A DNA stretch of 64,000 bases. Origin: Drosophila pseudoobscura (lineage: Eukaryota; Arthropoda; Insecta; Diptera; Drosophilidae). Both the position numbers and the translations under genes were made by a program. The notes under the pieces are model-generated. The model ran no database searches. It was not told the DNA's origin and saw only the letters and a program-made list of their open reading frames with translations. The stretch spans positions 14,465,501-14,529,500 of the forward strand of contig NC_046680.1 in the NCBI RefSeq assembly GCF_009870125.1. Reading direction: 5' to 3'. Shown here in pieces: positions 22,695-33,592 of this stretch (position 1 is its first letter; each line of letters starts with the position of its first letter).

Positions 22695-25600
22695 TCAAGC
22701 TCCTGACCTATCAGTGCTTATTATGTCTGAGAACTCCCGCAGGATTTCCGTAATGGAGTTTTCGAAGGCCAAAAGCGGTGATATCATTTGCGATGATGAA
22801 TCCGCAGGCTGAACTATTTCCATGGTCATCTGGAAGAAAGAGATCAATTAAACAGACAGAAGGAATAAGAAGAACAAACCTTGCGCAAGTTTTTCTGCAG
22901 ATGGTCCCGCTCCTGGGACAGTTTTTGAATATTATCGTAGAACTTCTGGGACAATGGAGCACCCTCGCACTCAGTGATGTAGCGCTGTGCCAAGAGGTCC
23001 ATTTCCTGGTTGTGAATCTCGTCCTCGGCCAGCTGCATCTCTTGGTTGTGGCGTCGCCTCTCCCGCTCGATGGTATGCATAAGAAGGTCTATGTCCTTCT
23101 CCATTTCCATAACCTTGCGTCGCTGCTCGGACTCTTGCAGCTTTGCGATGACCTCACTCTTCCGCTTGCGAACCTCCATTTGGTATGTAATCAGCATTTT
23201 CCGCTGGCAGGTGAGCCGCTCCTGCTCTCGCTGGATGGTGTGCGCATAGAGTTCCTCCATTTTCTTTACGCGACGAGCGTGCTCCTCCTGCTTGAGCCCG
23301 TTTTCAAGACGCTCCATCATCTTTACCTCCTCCAGTTCTAGTTCTCTTATGCGTGCATCAATTTCCTGGTGGGACTTGATGATCTGATCCGTCTGTTCCT
23401 CTTGCTGCTCAATCCATTCGCTTGGATACTTCAGGAATTTGGGATATACGCCCTTGGGTATGGGAGTAAATCGTTGAATAAAGCGCTGAGGATGCAGGGT
23501 GGGATCACATTTGGCCGCCAGTTTGCGCGCTTTACAAAGAAGCTTGCACATATCAACCGGATTTTGATCGTGAAAAAATGCGACAATGGCCTGCTTGTCT
23601 GGCAGCCGAAGGATAATCTCTCGCTGTATCAGATTGTAGGCCACTACCAGGAATATTGGGAAAAAGGTTTGCTCTGTGACTATATTGTCCCATAAAATGA
23701 GCCACTGCTGCTCCTCTAGGACCTCAGCAAAGGCATTGCTGAGCATAGACCAGGCATACTCCTTTGGCGTCACCTCTAGGGACTTGTAGTACTTGCAAAG
23801 CATCTCGTCGCTGCCCTGCAGGAGATTCTCACACATGGCCAGATAGTTGGATGGGGGCAGGGGATGGAACTCGAACCACAATTGAAAATGGTTTAGAATG
23901 AGACTCACAAGAACTTCAAAGGCCACCAGGCCGTTTTTGGGAAACTGTTTCACAAACGGGTAGATCAAATGCGGCATAAAGTTCGCATAGGCAATGACCT
24001 TGCACCACTGGGAAAGACAGCCCCAAACTTTTATAACTCCACGTCTATGTGCATCATTCTGGATTTGAAGATTTCTACCTTGATTTCTGACATTTTGCGG
24101 TGTACCCAGTTTAATGAGGGACTGGAACTGGCTTCCATTGCAAGGAATCTCCAGGAGAGACGTCCATATAAGAAACCGATATTTCTCCGGGTAGCAGCCA
24201 TATTCCTTGATCATGGCTTTCAGGCGATCGCGCTTAAGTAGATGTCGCACCTCTTGGTTCATGCAGCCGCTGACAGTGCAGGTGGGAAGAGGTGGCAGCT
24301 GTTTGATCGTGCACTTCAGTTTGGTGATGCAGTTTGTCTGGGCCTGCAGTGCATTGAAGAGGCTGCAAGTGGACCACACATTTACCTCGCCGCATTTAGA
24401 GATAATGCTGAGCAACTTTCCATCCCGACTCAAGCTTAAGCTGGTCGCATTCGAGCGCTGCACAATCAACTTTTGATCCGTGTGGGCCAAGTCTAGCATC
24501 ACAGCTTGATTCCTGCCTGTTATGCCGAACAAAATTCGCTCCTTGGGCTGCACAAGGAAAGCCATTGTCTTCAGAACGAAGTCAGACAGCCGGTAAATTT
24601 TCTCCAGATCAAAGGAAGCCGTGCTTAGCATGAGAAAATAGCTATCTAAGGTGCTTAAACACAGCTTGTTGCCATCGGGTGTGAAGCAATAGCCGAGCAA
24701 GAGACCATCGGCAAAGTCGTGGTCCTGACACTCGAACGCCAGCTCATGCTCAACATCACTGTCGATAGGGCCACGCAGAGTGATCTCTGGCACGGATTTT
24801 CCAGCGGACAGCAGCCTCAGTCTGCGATCTCTTGCCTTTATGGGCAGGGCTGACCGCAAGGTGTCCAAGGAGTGGGCAGACCAAACGTGCAGCGAATCGT
24901 TGGTGAAACACGTGAGAAACTGATCCGAGTTTGGCAGGTACCCAGCAAATTTCAATGTATAGCGCGACTCGTCAAACTCCAGCTGATGCGAAACCCGCAG
25001 AGTTTCGAGATTCACCAAGACTGCTTCGCGGCCAAAGCGCATGAGAGTCGTGTACTTACGAGAGCGTTTTAGGCTACTGCTCCAGCTGAGCTCCTCGATG
25101 GATCCACTGCAGACCTCGCCGCAGTTAGACACAATCGAGTTGTCTACATCGATAGTGTAAATTTGACCCAATTTATTGCCCACAATGTAGTCGTTCCTGT
25201 GCAGGGGCGACGGGCGGATAAGCTTCGCCTTGGGCATGCGAATACTGAGACGCCAATAGCGCTTGCTAACAAAATCAAAGACGAAGATGTTGCCGCTGAG
25301 GAAAAAAAAAATCGCATTATAGCCAGGGATACTTTTCAAGCTCGTCCTGATCTTACCGCTTGTCAATGACCACCAATTTATTGCTCTGGTCACTGAAGCA
25401 GCATGCGGCAATCTGGATGCGCAGGAGCTGGCCATTCTCCTTCACCGTATGATGTACAGTGAGAATATTGCTTTAGTTGGAAAAACCAAAACTAAATTAT
25501 ACCTTCAATTTATGTCGTTGATCTATAACTTACCCAGATTCATCGTGCTTAAGTTTGAATGAATACTTGCGCATTGGGGCATCGTCGGAAGGCATGCTCG

Positions 25601-25823
25601 GCAAAATGTTAAGCTTCGAGGGGATCATTTCGTCTTCTGTATCCAGATCCTGGCTACTCGTTTCCAATTGCAAGTCGTCCTCAAATTCATCGTTTTCGCT
25701 TTGCTCTTCGCCTTCGTCCTCGTTTGCTTGCTTCTCCATATTTTTCTCCAAAAACTTAGGTCCTCTCAGAGTAGTAGGGCCTTTATACTCTGGATTTTTA
25801 TTCACCAATACGAATCTATTCAT
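22695..25823 (-). CDS. TBC1D31/WDR67-like WD40-TBC-coiled-coil protein
   Basis: CDS is complement(join(22695..22829,22880..25295,25357..25470,25534..25823)), giving 984 aa with phases consistent. The N-terminus is acidic (EDEGEEQSENDEFEDD). WD40-type repeats follow (about 100-390). A TBC/Rab-GAP domain lies in the middle (LLKRDRLKAMIKEYGCYPEKYR through WLILWDNIVTEQTFFPIFLV). A long coiled coil covers about 680-930 (for example HARRVKKMEELYAHTIQREQ). This order matches vertebrate TBC1D31 (WDR67), a centriolar satellite protein linked to ciliogenesis. The canonical IxxDxxR arginine finger of active Rab GAPs is not evident, as in the vertebrate protein. The last intron has a weak GTTTGT donor. 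Repeat copy C begins about 40 bp upstream of the start codon. Confidence 0.9.
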
Positions 25824-25863
25824 TTAAAAATTAATTAAGTGACGTCGTCCTGTGAACGCCGTC

Positions 25864-26625
25864 GTCCGTCAGAAATATACCGAAATATACCATAACATTT
25901 TTAAAATATACCGTAAATAAACAGATGCAAACAACAAACTTAACCCACTTAGCATACCTTTATTTAAAAAATTGAACAACTTGAGTTAAATTTTTTAAAA
26001 CAGTTTGTAAATTATTCTTTTTGATCCATCATATTTTTCCTGTTTATTTAGAAGGAAACCACGATATTTTTCAAGCTTCATAGTTTTCGATGGAGTATTT
26101 AAATATCATCCTGGTCTACGATGGGTTAATCGTTCTCTGTCCATGATCGGAAAATATATTCCTCGATTTTGATATTCGGTTGAAAATGACTAGCTTAATA
26201 CCCCCTGTCTTAAATTCATAATTTTATTCGATTGATGAATCAATTTTCTACAAGATTCGCTAATTTTAAAGACTCTTTTTTAATGGATTGTTTATTACTT
26301 AACATTTAAGCAACGTGTCCTTTAATTAATGCTAAAATTCTGTTTTCCATGCTGTTTTGAAACCTTATTAATAATGACTTTTACAGAGAATTATGTTATC
26401 TCAATCCCGATACCTTGGTCTTCTTGGTCAATCTATGTATGAAGACCATAATCTGCAATATTTCGTTGAGATAGCTTTTAAGCAGACTGACTTGTTTCTG
26501 AATTCATTGCAGCCTAAGATGACAAACGTTTCATCAATTTTTTTAATATCCTTTTTCCCCATGAGTATTATGCATTATTCAGAATTTTGTCCATACAAAT
26601 CTATGGAATGAAAACTCATTGTTTT
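25864..26625 (+). repeat. dispersed promoter-proximal repeat, copy C (long form)
   Basis: Starts with GTCCGTCAGAAATATACC and further ATATACC units. Then comes a diverged or inserted stretch (about 25926-26150), then the TATTCCTCG/CATAATTTTATTCGATTGATGAATC block (to about 26330). A further module follows at about 26335-26610, with TCCCGATACC, AAGACCATAA, GATGACAAAC and GTCCATACAAAT. The later module is shared with copy D. No intact coding sequence was found. Confidence 0.75.
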
Positions 26626-26830
26626 CATATAAATTAAATAAATATACCATATACACATACCGTTTACCTTCAACTCAATTTCGACGCCAAATTTCAACTA
26701 CTTGTTTATTTTGAGTGCCGTTTATGTTATGTTGAATACACTTGGTTATTTATGAGATTGGTTGATGTCTGCCAGGAAGTGTGCAGAATGCGTGCTTACT
26801 AGTAAAATGCGTTTAGTTCACAGCCTCCGC

Positions 26831-27387
26831 CTAGAACATGCTTCCATATTGTTCCTCATCGTGCATGGCATAGCCGAAAATGGTCGCATAATTGATAACA
26901 TTGCTAATTAATGTCAATGTGCACGCTGTCCAAGTGATCTATCCAGGAGAGAAAGGGGAATATGAATATCCTTTATCTATTCAGCAACTGTAAGTTACAG
27001 TTACTCACCACCGCCGAGTGGGCTAGAACGATGGGCAAGGCAAAGGCACTCAGTACCATACCAGCCGTGAGGAACAGGGCAAACTCTGTCTTTGGATTTG
27101 TCTCATTTACCGGCGTTGTTCGCTTGGCTATGAAAACTGGCAGCACCGACAGTGCGTAGAACAGCAGGACAAAGAACGGGTAGAATATCTTTGGTGTGGG
27201 CACCGCACAGGCCAAGATTAGAAAGGTCATTCCCAGGCATGTGAGAAATGCGCAGATAATCAACCTGAAAGGTACCATCAAAAGTTAGTTCAAGCAGCAG
27301 GGGGTGGGTGTCTCAGTCTTACGCTGTATTGTGTTTTCCGAGACAGTGCCCGTCCAATAAGAAAGCAGTCACGTGCAGAAATCGCAT
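26831..27387 (-). CDS. Vps55 / LEPROT (OB-RGRP) family membrane protein
   Basis: CDS is complement(join(26831..26938,27009..27264,27323..27387)), giving 142 aa with phases consistent. It matches the Vps55/LEPROT family: four hydrophobic segments, starting ALIICAFLTCLGMTFLILAC, followed by YPFFVLLFYALSVLPVFIAK with the family's P-x-FIAKR motif. Next come the conserved loop with ELA/EFA (KTEFALFLTAGMVLSAFALP) and a last helix ending in EEQYGSMF. In yeast and mammals these proteins act at late endosomes in trafficking, and in mammals they limit surface leptin and growth hormone receptors. The N-terminal 22 residues (exon 1) are not shared with vertebrates. It lies between repeat copies C and D in direct orientation. 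I recall the fly orthologue as CG30423, unchecked. Confidence 0.92.
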
Positions 27388-27525
27388 GGAAGGAGAGATA
27401 ATTGAATTTCGAATTATTGGCCATGGTCTTTATTATGCTTAATTACCTTTTAAAGTAGCCATTGTTTGTAATGTTTTTTGTTTATAATTTTTTTTTCTTT
27501 GTCGTCGTCGTGACTCAGTTATAGA

Positions 27526-27705
27526 ATATACCGTCCGACCCTCAGAAATATACCACCATATACCGACTCATCTTAAAAATATACCGTAAATATACTGACG
27601 AATTCAAGTTCTATTATACATATTCCTCGTTTTTGATATTCCTTCGAATATTATTAGCTATATAGAACATTTGGCCATGCCCTCATAATATATATATATA
27701 TAATT

Positions 27706-27741
<36 letters not shown>

Positions 27742-28075
27742 GAAACTGTTTTTCCAAGCTGTTTTAAAACGTAATTGATATAGAAATGATCTGAGATTGT
27801 TATGTTTTGGATATATTAATGCATATGAATAGGGTCTTCTAAATATATCTCGATCCCGATACCCATTCTTGGTTTCTGTAAGAAGACCATAACCTTCAAA
27901 ATATCGTTGAAATACCTTTAAAACAGAAACTGACTAGTTTTGGCCTTTATTAGTGAAATTAGATGACAAACATTTTCTCAGTTCTATAACATCCATTTCC
28001 CAGGGTATTCAAAATGTTGCTCAATCCGCGCAGTGTTGTGGAACAGAGTCTGGCCCATACAAATTAATGTTGCCA
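27526..28075 (+). repeat. dispersed promoter-proximal repeat, copy D (long form)
   Basis: Same order as copy C: CCGACCCTCAGAAATATACC, three further ATATACC units, TACTGACGAATTCAAG, TATACATATTCCTCG, GCCATGCCCTCATAAT. Then comes a (TA)n run at about 27686-27737, followed by the second module (GATCCCGATACCC, AAGACCATAA, GATGACAAAC, GCCCATACAAATTAATG). The AAATATACC end lies about 135 bp upstream of the Vps55-like start codon. Confidence 0.78.
27686..27737. repeat. (TA)n microsatellite inside repeat copy D
   Basis: Two TA runs separated by TAATTTATAA. They seem to have expanded at the CATAATTT position of the element. Confidence 0.85.
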
Positions 28076-28234
28076 GCAACATAAGACGTAAGAAAACGTA
28101 AGTGAGTATGGAATGCGCCGTAAGAACATTGTTGAGGGGAAAAAGGACATTGTGGCGAAGAAAAATCCCAGAGAAAATCCCAAAAAAGTCCCACCAAACT
28201 TGAGCGCCAAATATAAATTGTTTGAATGTGAATT

Positions 28235-28301
28235 ATCGATGTTTTTTCCTCAAACATCGATGTTTTTAGATTTCATTAGATTTATCGATGCTGTTATCGA
28301 T
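28235..28301. repeat. clustered ATCGAT sites with a 10-bp perfect inverted repeat
   Basis: Four ATCGAT sites lie in 67 bp (28235, 28256, 28284, 28296). The first two form a perfect inverted repeat, ATCGATGTTT and AAACATCGAT, with a 7-nt loop (28235-28261). ATCGAT is the core of the DRE/BEAF-type site. Confidence 0.75.
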
Positions 28302-28357
28302 GTTGTTATTGATTATTTTGTCCTTTTTGAAAAATACCAAAAAAATAGCAAAAAATA

Positions 28358-28545
28358 CTCGAAATATTCCTCGTTTTTGATCTTCCGTCGAATATTACCA
28401 TCTATATAGAACATTTAACCATGCCCACATAATTTTATCCGATTAGTGAATCAATTTTCTACTTAACTGGCTTATTTTAAATACTTGCTTTTAGTGGATT
28501 TTGCGTAAAAAAGGTTTTAGCAGAAAAGGTCAAACAAATAGGATG
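28358..28545 (+). repeat. dispersed repeat, copy E (partial)
   Basis: Contains the ATATTCCTCGTTTTTGATC block, GCCCACATAATTTTATCCG, TAGTGAATCAATTTTCTAC and GCGTAAAAAAGGTTTTAGC, very close to copy A. The AAATATACC end is missing or degraded, and no gene start lies next to it. Confidence 0.8.
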
Positions 28546-28568
28546 TGATGGCACTTCTTCGATAGAAG

Positions 28569-28576
28569 TATCGATA
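28569..28576. promoter_or_regulatory. perfect DRE (TATCGATA)
   Basis: An exact DNA-replication-related element, about 270 bp right of the ATCGAT cluster. No convincing gene starts within the next kilobases, so it may serve a small unrecognised transcript or a boundary. Confidence 0.5.
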
Positions 28577-31500
28577 GTTAAAGCATTTAATTTGTGTGGT
28601 GTGTGTTAAGGACTGGCTACTATGGAACTGGGAGCCAAATTTGAATTTTTAAGATGTCATCTCTGTGCGACTTGCTAAGCGAACAAATATTCAAAGAAAC
28701 ATCGTGTTCCTGCTACGGGAGTATCATCTGTATTTGGTCACCAACGCTTCACGTTTAAGTTTCGATCTCGGCTGAGAAAATAAATTGAGAATTATCCAAA
28801 ATCGGTCTCCGATCTTAGCCGAAGTTTTGGACACCAGAATTGCGTGTTATGTAACCTCTCTCTATCCCAACAGCTTTTGACATTCAGTATTTCCGCCACA
28901 AAATTGCGTATCGGACGCTGCCGCATGGCATCCCCCGTCCCAAATGCCTCGGAGTCTTTCCCGCACGTAGAAGCAATCATCATATGTGTGGAGGGGAGAA
29001 AACAACGAAAACATTTTTGGCAGTCAAGAAAACCCCATAATTTAAAATTTGGTATCTTTTAAATTAGATTTCTCATTGCGGGAAGCAGCAGACACACAAC
29101 AGAAAACAGATAGCAGACAGCAGAAAACACGCAAAATGTTTTCGAGTCGGTCGCATTTTAGAAAACATGCACGCAACGGGCAATTTTCTAAAACTCGGCC
29201 CCACAAAAAGCCGCAAACTCGTCTTGTGGGTCAAGTTCAGTGTTCAAATCGTTCACAACTTCACTTCCCAGGCGACAAGATGGTGGAACCCGACTCCGAT
29301 TCCGTCTCCGACTCCCATCCTCATCCAGCAGTAGAGTGGAGAAGGAAGAGCAAGAAGATGCACAGCATGAAAATTAAGAAAAAGTGATGCGTAATTACAG
29401 TCATTCTCTTTCACTGCAGCCAAACGGGCTATTCCACATAGCCATGGTCGTCGGTCCCATCCAAGTTGCATGCAACAGACGCGCGTTTTTCGGACGGAGC
29501 GGAGGCTGCTCTTCAATGGTCCATGGCTGTGACTGGGATTGGGACTGGGACTGGGTTTGGGTTTGGACTTGGGTCTTAGTCTGGGTCTGGGTCTGGGTGA
29601 TGCTGCCGGTAGAAACAATCAGTTTGAAGTTCGTTCGCATAATTATGGGCAATTTTCAAAGAACATGCGTTCCGATGAACATCTCTCTCTTGCTCGCATT
29701 CAAAGTATCCTGCCCCTCCTGCTGCACCCCTACGTCCTGCTGCTGAATCGCCATTTTTCTTATTGTCTGTTGCCCCTTTTTTTTGTGGTTAGGCTTAAGC
29801 GGATTGGATCGGTCTGTCAAAAGCAAACCTCTGCCGATACGAGTCTAGTTCGGTTCAGTTAGTTATTTGCTCTGCAACATTTGCAGCATCATCCACCATA
29901 TATACGGAAGATATGGTAGAAGAAGAGGCATTCTCGTAGATCAATCTTTGTTAATGAACAGGCTGTACAAATGACCAACTTGCCAATAGGTTAACCGCCT
30001 TCGTACGAGGCTTCAGAAGAGACCATCAGTCTTCCTCGCATAACGGCACATGCTAGGAGTCTACAGGACACAGGATGGTGCTGATCGCCGGGACTGATGA
30101 CGGTGGATCCCCCTTAGCGTTTCATAAATATTCAAAAATTCCCCCAGTCCAGTTGGTTTCAAGAACGCCCAACATTTGTTTAACTTTTCTCTGTTGCATT
30201 TCGGACAGAACATTTTGTTTGTTTGCCATTTGCCACTGCCCCTGCCCCGGCCACTGCCCCAGCGGCAGTTTTGCATATAAATTATGGCTGCTGCCTCATT
30301 TCGGGCACTCTCGAGGGAGGACTTTAACAAGAGAGGTAAACGACCAACTAAATTTTATTTATTTTCACTTGGTATCTCAATTTCATCATCGAATATGAAA
30401 ATCGAAAGGTGAACATGCAACATTTCTTGGAGTTGTGGTTGTTGTTTGCCACTTCCATGGCCCGAGGGTGAACAAAACTTCCTGTGCCGCAACCGAATGA
30501 TTTCTGCTTTTCCGACGGCACACAGAATTTGGCGCAAAAGATACAGATACATTTGTATATACATTTCGGCTGGGGCTGCCGGGCCAAGCCAATGCTTGGC
30601 GCTCCAATAATAATTTCATAATTATGGGTTATCTGGCAAGTGGCATTCGTAAATAATAAAAAACCAAGAGGGGAACAAAATAAACTACAAATCGCGGCAA
30701 AATATAAAACCAAAACATGCGCAGAAAACGTTTTTATGTAGGTTCCTTTTTTATGTTATCATAGCCGTTGCAGCGTGGCCGAGATTGATTGTCGCTAATG
30801 GGAGTGCGGTTCCAGCGAAAAGCCATCTCAGACAGTTGAATCAGAAGAACCGAACCGAACCAGACAGAGTCCCATTCGCAGTTCCAGTCGCAGTTGCCGT
30901 CCCAGTTCAAGACCCAGGTACTCGTAATTGTTTTAATTGCCCTTCGCCGCTTCGATTGTGGTGTCTCAGAAGTAGATCAGGCGGCACCAGAAAGATTCTG
31001 TATCTGAATCCAATTAATTACGACCTTGACCAGGCCTCGGTGCCCACTCCAGGCGGATTATCTAACGGTTGCTGCATTTGAAGTCTTTTAGCTCGTGCTG
31101 CGAACGCGCCAGCTCCAGACAGCTCTCTTTGGTCATCAACATAAAGGATGGATCTCTGGATGGGGACCGTGGATGGGGGGGGACTTGTCGGCGCTGCTCT
31201 CATCACGCCGTGATTCGCAAGATGATGGATTGCGTTCACTTTTGATGTATCTGCCACTTTCGGCTCAAAATTTAATGCTCACGTCCAAGAGGCGCTGCCT
31301 AATTGCCTCGCTGGCTCTGTGCCTCTCTGCCTCGCCAGGCCTGATCCCCCCAACGGCCCCCTTCGAGCAGCCTCCTCCTGGCCGCTCTGATAATTTCCAT
31401 TTCCGTTAAGGCCGCCGGGCAGTTGTCGCTGGCCCAAGTCCAGACCAAGTCTTAGGCAAACTTTCGCTTTTGCTGTATAGCTCTCAAGATTTTTCTGTAT

Positions 31501-33520
31501 TTTGGGCTGCCGCCGACGGCTTCTAGCACACACATCCTGTCCTGTCCGGCGCTCTCCTGTCCTGTCCTGCATCCTTGAGCTGGGGCTCGCTCTCCGCATA
31601 ATTGGCGTCTGGAGGCGGGGCTGCGGCTGCCGACCACAAGGCTTGTGTCCAACATGTGCCAGGCCGCAGTGCCCCCAAAGAGCTTAGAAGGCGTGTTTGG
31701 CTTAAAAAGCCAAAAGGAAACCCTTTGAAGAGGGATTGGGCTCCCGACTACGGTCTTCAGCTCTGGGGCATTTTTTCGGTGGAGTTTTTTCTACCCGGAT
31801 TCGCTAGGAGAGCACCCCTAACGGTACTCTGCTCTAGACATTTGTTTAATTGCATGTTCCGCAGCAACTTCAAAGGAATTTCAGGAATCCAACTCCACAT
31901 GCCACATGCGGCTGGCCACATGCCACAGCAAATGTGATTCATCAAATGTCCTAAGGAATGGAAGCCGTCAAATGTATTGGCTCTTCGAACATTCTCATTA
32001 GGGGAAAGGTGCCAAGTCAGTTAATTGTTCAATACTATTTTCACCCTCATTCACTAATTGATGCGCTCAGGAAATCATAATGAATTCTGTCTGAGCGGAG
32101 CCGAGCGAATCCATTAGCCCAAGACTCTTGCCAACATTCATCAATGAATTCGGATATGCTCAAAGAACTACAGTCCCTCTCAAGTCGGAGATACTAACAC
32201 CAACCAATGCCGGATCGAATAGATGCGGAACAGATCAGGAGAAGAAAGATATCAATTTCAGCATTTTGAAATCTGCAGTCTTTTGATATCAAATAAAGAA
32301 CAGCGTCGTGGTGGGTCCGTTCCAAAACTTTCCATATACAACGCGTTTCGAAACTGTAAGGCAGCAGTGACCAAATGTCATATGACAAGGCCGGTATATT
32401 ATTTTGTACTACACACTAAGCGATTAAAGATTTTCCTTGATCAAAGGGATCTATGGATTATTGGTCTCAATTGGGAAGCAGTCTTACTGTTTTGAAACAA
32501 ACTGTTCGTTCGTGATACGTGATACGATGCGAGATCTAGACAACTCCATCACATTCACATTCACATTCAACCCATTCACTGTTTCCCCCCCAGCCCCAGC
32601 TGACCTTTGCGGATTCGAAAAAGAGCCAAATTCCCATTTCCCATTCTTAATTTCCAGTTCTCAATTCCCTATTGAGAGTTTCGGTATTCACGACCTGCGG
32701 CCATCTTCAGCCATCCGTCGGTCCGTCGGGCCCTGTCTTTTGAGCCGGGCCGGGCCATTGACAAATGATTGGCAACAGTGCAGTGATGGAGCGGCAGCTC
32801 CGGAGGAATGGACTGTCTGAAGAGAAGAGAAGTGAAGTGAAGAGAAGAACGGCAGCAAAAACTCATCAATTAAAAGTGCTAATGGCTATCATAATGATAT
32901 GTTAATATCACTCCTAGCTATGGCCATTCTGCTTTTGTTTTTGCGCTCAGCTCGGAGACGGGGTAACTGCGTTTTAGTTCAGTTAACCTGGCCAGTGGAA
33001 AAAAGGTAACACAGCGGAACTCTAAGCCCAGAAGAATGTTGGTGCATGATTAATTATGCCTTGGCGACTTTTTGGCGGTCTCTCGCGAAAAGCGCCGACA
33101 ACAAACCGAAAAGCTGAAAACCGAAAACCGAAAACCGAAAACCACAAAGGCCAAAACACACATTTCTCAGCTTGCTTCATTAGCGCATTTCTTTCGATGG
33201 TAACGCAAAAACAGGCAAAAACCAGAGGGTCTAGAATAGCAACGCAAGCGACCCTTGATATGTGTCAAATTAATTAAGTTTTCTGGCACAACCGTTGGGT
33301 CAGAGAGCAGGTGACGCAGGCATCTGGCCAGGGACCCGCTCTTCCCAAAGCCCCAGCCCAAGCCCTAGCCCCTGCTCCATCAGAAACCCCAGCTCCGGTG
33401 GAATATTCACATCCGATGGGTTTCGGCTCTGATTTATAAGTTCAATCAAACTCATGAATATGCACAACAGGCCCGGGGCCCTAGGATAACTGATTTATGA
33501 CTGAGAACGGGCCATAAAAT
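28577..33520. other. gene-free DNA, segment 1
   Basis: No coding sequence could be supported. It holds a (T/A)GGG(A/T)CTGGG hexamer-type repeat at about 29530-29600. A TATAAA lies at 30703-30708, about 30 bp before a possible transcription start. The CAG-rich stretch that follows ends in a splice-donor-like CAG|GTACTC at 30917/30918, which could be a 5' UTR exon. AG-rich DNA lies near 32820-32850. All open frames here are short or low-complexity. Confidence 0.45.
29530..29600 (+). repeat. imperfect GGGACT/GGGTTT hexamer repeat
   Basis: A run of GACTGG, GATTGG, GGTTTG and GGTCTG units, with every unit drifting from the next. Confidence 0.8.
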
Positions 33521-33592
33521 CGATGCAGATACAGAAACAGATACAGATACAGATACACGTACGAGTAGGAAGATGTAGATACAGATACAGTG
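33521..33592 (+). repeat. GATACA hexamer repeat
   Basis: Two blocks of GATACA units (33526-33560 and 33577-33592) interrupted by ACGTACGAGTAGGAAGAT. Confidence 0.85.

Noticed and set aside
30772-30835. tRNA-like start GCGTGGCCGAG
   Set aside because: No matching acceptor stem or GGTTCGAATCC T-arm follows.
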